Source of the DNA: Acidobacteriota bacterium
GTDB taxonomy: Bacteria; Acidobacteriota; Terriglobia; Bryobacterales; Bryobacteraceae
Reading direction: 5' to 3'
Assembly (NCBI GenBank): GCA_016213775.1
Contig: JACQZR010000226.1
Location: forward strand, 1-56,504
Length of the DNA: 56,504 nucleotides
Made by a program: the position numbers and the translations under genes. How positions within the stretch are numbered: position 1 is the stretch's first letter; each line of letters begins with the position of its first letter. Under the pieces are notes generated by a model. That model saw only the letters and a list, made by a program, of their open reading frames with translations. It ran no database searches and was not told the DNA's origin. Of this stretch, positions 53,765 to 56,504 are shown in pieces.

Positions 53765-54712
53765 CTAACGACGCCAGACCAGAACTCCGCTGGCGGTGCT
53801 CGCTCCGAAGCCGGCCAGACGATCGAGGACGTTGGCTGTCAGCTTCTTTCCTTTGTTGTCGGGAATGTAGAGGATGTCGTTGGCCTGCAACTGGACATCC
53901 TTGGTCTTGCGATCTACAATCTTCTGAATTTCGATGACGATCTCATGTTTTTCGGGCGAGCCCGGTTCTTTGCGATAGATGAAGGCCTGCTTGGCGGAGA
54001 AGGGCAGCAAACCTTCGGCGAGGGCAAGCAGTTTGAGGACGCTGGTTCCGGACGACTCGTGCACGGGGAAAGCACCGGATTTACGGACGTTGCCGACGAC
54101 GAACACTTTGCCGACTTCGGGCACGCGAATCTCTTCTCCGCCGCGCAACTTTACATTCAATTCCGGATCGGCTTCATCGATAAGGCCTTTGATCGGGACA
54201 CGCTGGATGAGGACTGTTGATTTGCCAGCGTCATCTGTCTGAGGGCGGCTGACAAGGATCTCCGGGCCTGCTTCAGGGGTTAAGCCTTCGGCACGGGTGA
54301 TGGCATCCACGAGGGAGATTCCACTGATGGCCTGGAAGGTGACGGGCTTCTTCACTGCGCCAACGACGCTGATAGGGCGGCTGTGGTACTCCATCATCGT
54401 CACGGTGACCACAGGATCCACGAGGATATTTTCCTTCTGAAGAGCATCGGACAACCGGAGTTCCAGTTCGGACGGCATGGAGCCTTCCGCCTTGAGGCGC
54501 TGACGCAGCATGGGGAGGCGGATGAATCCGTCGGCACTCACGCGGACACTGCGGGAAAGCTCCGGGGCGTCGTAAACGGAAACCGCGATCAGGTCATTCG
54601 GACCGATACGCTGAGCGGGCAGGTTGGCGACGTTGGATTCCGATGTTTGGATGCGCGGTGTCTGGGCGAGAGCCGCGAAAGCGCACGCGAGTGTCAGAAC
54701 AAATGTTCTCAC
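53765..54712 (-). CDS. Polysaccharide export protein (Wza-like, SLBB domains)
   Basis: A 315-residue protein with a signal peptide (residues 1-17). It has the polysaccharide export signature IGPNDLIAVSVYDAPELSRS, two SLBB-type segments (ISVVGAVKKPVTFQAISGIS and VFVVGNVRKSGAFPVHESSG) and a hydrophobic C-terminus. It would form the outer-membrane exit with the Wzc protein. No lipoprotein Cys is present, unlike E. coli Wza. Start is GTG 54712 with AGGAGA seven bases upstream, not the TTG at 54736. Confidence 0.9.
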   Translation of the reverse strand: MRTFVLTLACAFAALAQTPRIQTSESNVANLPAQRIGPNDLIAVSVYDAPELSRSVRVSADGFIRLPMLRQRLKAEGSMPSELELRLSDALQKENILVDPVVTVTMMEYHSRPISVVGAVKKPVTFQAISGISLVDAITRAEGLTPEAGPEILVSRPQTDDAGKSTVLIQRVPIKGLIDEADPELNVKLRGGEEIRVPEVGKVFVVGNVRKSGAFPVHESSGTSVLKLLALAEGLLPFSAKQAFIYRKEPGSPEKHEIVIEIQKIVDRKTKDVQLQANDILYIPDNKGKKLTANVLDRLAGFGASTASGVLVWRR

Positions 54713-54732
54713 GGGTTGTTCTCCTAGTTTCT

Positions 54733-55065
54733 TCAAGCCGATTGCGTCACATCCACGGGCGAGAGTTGGAGAGTTTCGCCAGAGGTGCGCAGGGAATCCA
54801 CCAGTTTGAGAAGGTCGTCGATGCGGGTTTCCAGAGCGGTCACTTTGTGGGTGATTTCCTGGACCGAGCGCTCTCCTGTTTCAGCCTGAGGGATGTACTC
54901 CTCTTTCTTCTCGACCACAGATGCAAGATCTTTGAGGACGCAGGAGCGAGCGTAATCAGAAATGCTGCGAGCACCGTGAACACGGCACCCCCCTTGCAGC
55001 TTTTGGAACTCCTCTTCGCTGAGACGGAAGTTCACCAGACGATTGCGTGGTTTGAAAACTGGCAT
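54733..55065 (-). CDS. Ribbon-helix-helix protein heading the exopolysaccharide operon
   Basis: A 110-residue protein. Residues 8-45 (RNRLVNFRLSEEEFQKLQGG, then ARSISDYARSCVL) form a ribbon-helix-helix DNA-binding domain, followed by a helical, coiled-coil-like tail (VQEITHKVTALETRIDDLLK). Its position as first gene of the operon, 20 bases before the wza-like GTG, suggests an autoregulator of exopolysaccharide synthesis. The plasmid-mobilisation version of this fold looks similar, but the context does not support that role. Confidence 0.75.
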   Translation of the reverse strand: MPVFKPRNRLVNFRLSEEEFQKLQGGCRVHGARSISDYARSCVLKDLASVVEKKEEYIPQAETGERSVQEITHKVTALETRIDDLLKLVDSLRTSGETLQLSPVDVTQSA

Positions 55066-55082
55066 TGTCGTATCCTCTCGCC

Positions 55083-55102
55083 GATATCGGTGTGCAGATA
55101 TC
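55083..55102. promoter_or_regulatory. Paired GATATC sites, possible RHH operator
   Basis: GATATC occurs at 55083-55088 and 55097-55102, each flanked as CGATATC, with centres 14 bases apart. The pair lies 18-37 bases upstream of the ribbon-helix-helix gene's start, where an operator would block transcription. Proteins of this fold commonly bind such tandem short sites. A ribosome site AGAGG lies between this pair and the start. Confidence 0.45.
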
Positions 55103-55479
55103 GTTGTGTTTGATTTCGCTGAAGCGAGCTCAGGTTTGATGCTCGCAGTTGTTACATAGGCAAGAGAGGTACCAAATGCGTGGCGGATCGGGACGACTCG
55201 TAAACGCTTGGAAAGACGCAGTGTACGCGTTTGATCAACAGAAGTGCTCAGAGTGGTAAGTACGAGAACGCGTTTCGAGACGGAACAGGAGGGTCCGGTC
55301 GTGTTTCATTGTGGCATTGGGGAGGAAAACGGAACGTTGTATCGCAGGTGTTAGCGCGGGTCGCGGCAGAGGATCGCTTTTGCGGCGAAGATGCCACCGA
55401 GGATGGAGAGCCCAATGATGCAGAAGCATAAAAGTGGCAAGGAACATGCAAGATCAGCGCCAGTGTACACTAACTCCCC
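55103..55479. other. Divergent intergenic region with no supported gene
   Basis: About 377 bases between the exopolysaccharide operon (minus) and the penicillin-acylase-family gene (plus). It must hold promoters in both directions. Short open frames exist but have no ribosome site or recognisable protein; one 29-codon hydrophobic frame on the minus strand (55351-55440) was considered and set aside. Confidence 0.5.
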
Positions 55480-56504
55480 ATGAGGCTAGTGATTCCATTG
55501 TTGCTGATCGCGCGGGCCTTCGCCGCGAACGGGCCGGAGAGAATCGAGATTCTGCGCGATGAATTTGGCGTGCCGCATCTGTTCGCCAGGACTCCAGAAG
55601 GCGCGATGTATGCTTCCGGTTACGTGCAGGCTACCGACCGGCTGGAGGAGTTGCACATCAATTACAGGAAGGCCCTTGGGACGATGGCGGAGGCTTTCGG
55701 CGAACAGCAGGGACGAGATAACTGGTTGCGGCACGATATCCGCCAACGGATGTGGGAACATGCGCGCGTGGCACGGCAGAAGTATCCGGCGCTGCCGGCG
55801 CATGTCAGGCGGCTGTTAGAGGCCTACGTGGCCGGGATTGCGCGCTATAAGAAAGACCATCCGGGCTCGCTGAAGCAGCCTGATTTCACGATTGAGCCAT
55901 GGCATGTGGTTGCCTATGGCCGGTACACGATCTGGCGATGGCATGAGGGGGATGCGGCGGATGATTTGAAGAAGGGCGGCATTGAGCCCGACCCGATTCC
56001 GTATCGCGGATCCAACCAAATGCTGATTGCGCCGAAGCGGACAGCGATGAAGGCTCCGATTGCGATCATCGACCCACATCTGAGCTGGTACGGCGAAACA
56101 CGGTATTACGAGATGCGCATGTATGGCGGCCCGCAACTGGCTTACTCGGGCGGGGCCAGGCTGGGACTTCCCTTCCCCACTCTCGGTCACAGCCGATATG
56201 TGTCCATCGCGATGACGACCGGCGGGCCGGACACGGGCGATGTATTTGAGGAGACCGTGAAGGATGGTAAGTACCTGTTTCGCGGCGAATGGAAATCTCT
56301 ACGTATCGAGAAAGACCGGATTGGGGTGAAGCGCGCCGATGGGGTGGAATGGGTGGACCAGACTTTCGCGTACACGCACCACGGGCCGATCTGGGCGCAC
56401 AAGAACGGGAAGGCGTATTCGATGGCGACTCCTTACGGGAGCGAGTTCCGGCTGGTGGAGCAGGCCTGGCAGATGATCACGGCGAGGGACCTGATTGAAA
56501 TGAA
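55480..56504 (+). CDS. Penicillin acylase family hydrolase, cut by the window edge
   Basis: The first 341 codons of an Ntn-hydrolase precursor, open to the end of the window. Signal peptide about 1-16 (LVIPLLLIARAFA), alpha-chain region with LRDEFGVPHLFARTPEGAMY and GYVQATDRL, then the autocleavage site YRGSNQMLIAPKRT with the catalytic N-terminal Ser178. PIAIIDPHLSWYG and PFPTLGHSRYVSIAMTTG follow, normal for the beta chain start. Members hydrolyse amides such as acyl-homoserine lactones or beta-lactams. Start ATG 55480. The C-terminal half is not in this window. Confidence 0.9.
   Translation, partial: MRLVIPLLLIARAFAANGPERIEILRDEFGVPHLFARTPEGAMYASGYVQATDRLEELHINYRKALGTMAEAFGEQQGRDNWLRHDIRQRMWEHARVARQKYPALPAHVRRLLEAYVAGIARYKKDHPGSLKQPDFTIEPWHVVAYGRYTIWRWHEGDAADDLKKGGIEPDPIPYRGSNQMLIAPKRTAMKAPIAIIDPHLSWYGETRYYEMRMYGGPQLAYSGGARLGLPFPTLGHSRYVSIAMTTGGPDTGDVFEETVKDGKYLFRGEWKSLRIEKDRIGVKRADGVEWVDQTFAYTHHGPIWAHKNGKAYSMATPYGSEFRLVEQAWQMITARDLIEM

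Noticed and set aside
54693-54701. Half of the XRE-linked palindrome (TTGTTCTGA, minus strand) inside the wza-like gene
   Set aside because: A single nine-base match in 56 kb is expected by chance about as often as not, and it lies in the signal-peptide codons.
55351-55440. A 29-codon minus-strand frame with one hydrophobic helix
   Set aside because: Only a TTG start without ribosome site; could be chance.

Overview
The window looks like chromosomal DNA of an Acidobacteriota member, most likely of the Solibacter/Bryobacter type. That is an inference from gene content, not a database result: GC-rich coding, an S55 (SpoIVB-like) protease, PxKF and putative-Ig surface proteins, exosortase with EpsI, a penicillin-acylase-family hydrolase, a bacillithiol-type BshC, and microcompartment shell genes together. 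Coding is dense. I see no rRNA, tRNA, CRISPR array or intact insertion sequence.

Layout. 0-1.6 kb: exosortase and EpsI (minus). 1.7-11.5 kb: secreted proteins (S55 protease, beta-propeller protein, a 1557-residue protein with an NPDIV repeat tract), interrupted by a hicBA toxin-antitoxin pair lying between two copies of the propeller gene's 3' end. 11.6-18.5 kb: a minus-strand run of thiolase, class II aldolase with a probable encapsulation tail, one BMC-H and three BMC-P shell proteins, an exported-looking methyltransferase and a Ser/Thr kinase with TPRs. 18.5-23.2 kb: bestrophin (minus), then a sugar ABC ATPase, permease and threonine synthase (plus). 23.2-26.3 kb: decayed genes around trpF-trpB. 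26.3-34 kb: DUF169 protein, FabH, SprT-like protease, small membrane and secreted proteins, an XRE regulator, UbiX and prephenate dehydratase. 34-42 kb: hybrid histidine kinase, SmpB, a secretin and two pseudopilins. 42-55 kb: HpaI-type aldolase, BshC and a nine-gene exopolysaccharide operon headed by a ribbon-helix-helix protein. The right edge cuts a penicillin-acylase-family gene.

The strongest signals beyond plain annotation are: (1) an abrupt GC-skew reversal at about 23.5 kb that ignores gene orientation, inside decayed sequence, so either a replication-arm boundary or a rearrangement joint; (2) a near-identical 20-bp palindrome in two places around an XRE regulator, linking ubiX, a 159-residue unknown protein and an unlisted 46-residue secreted peptide gene; (3) a microcompartment locus with shell and one tagged enzyme but without the usual aldehyde dehydrogenase and phosphotransacylase; (4) mosaic duplication of a gene tail around hicBA.
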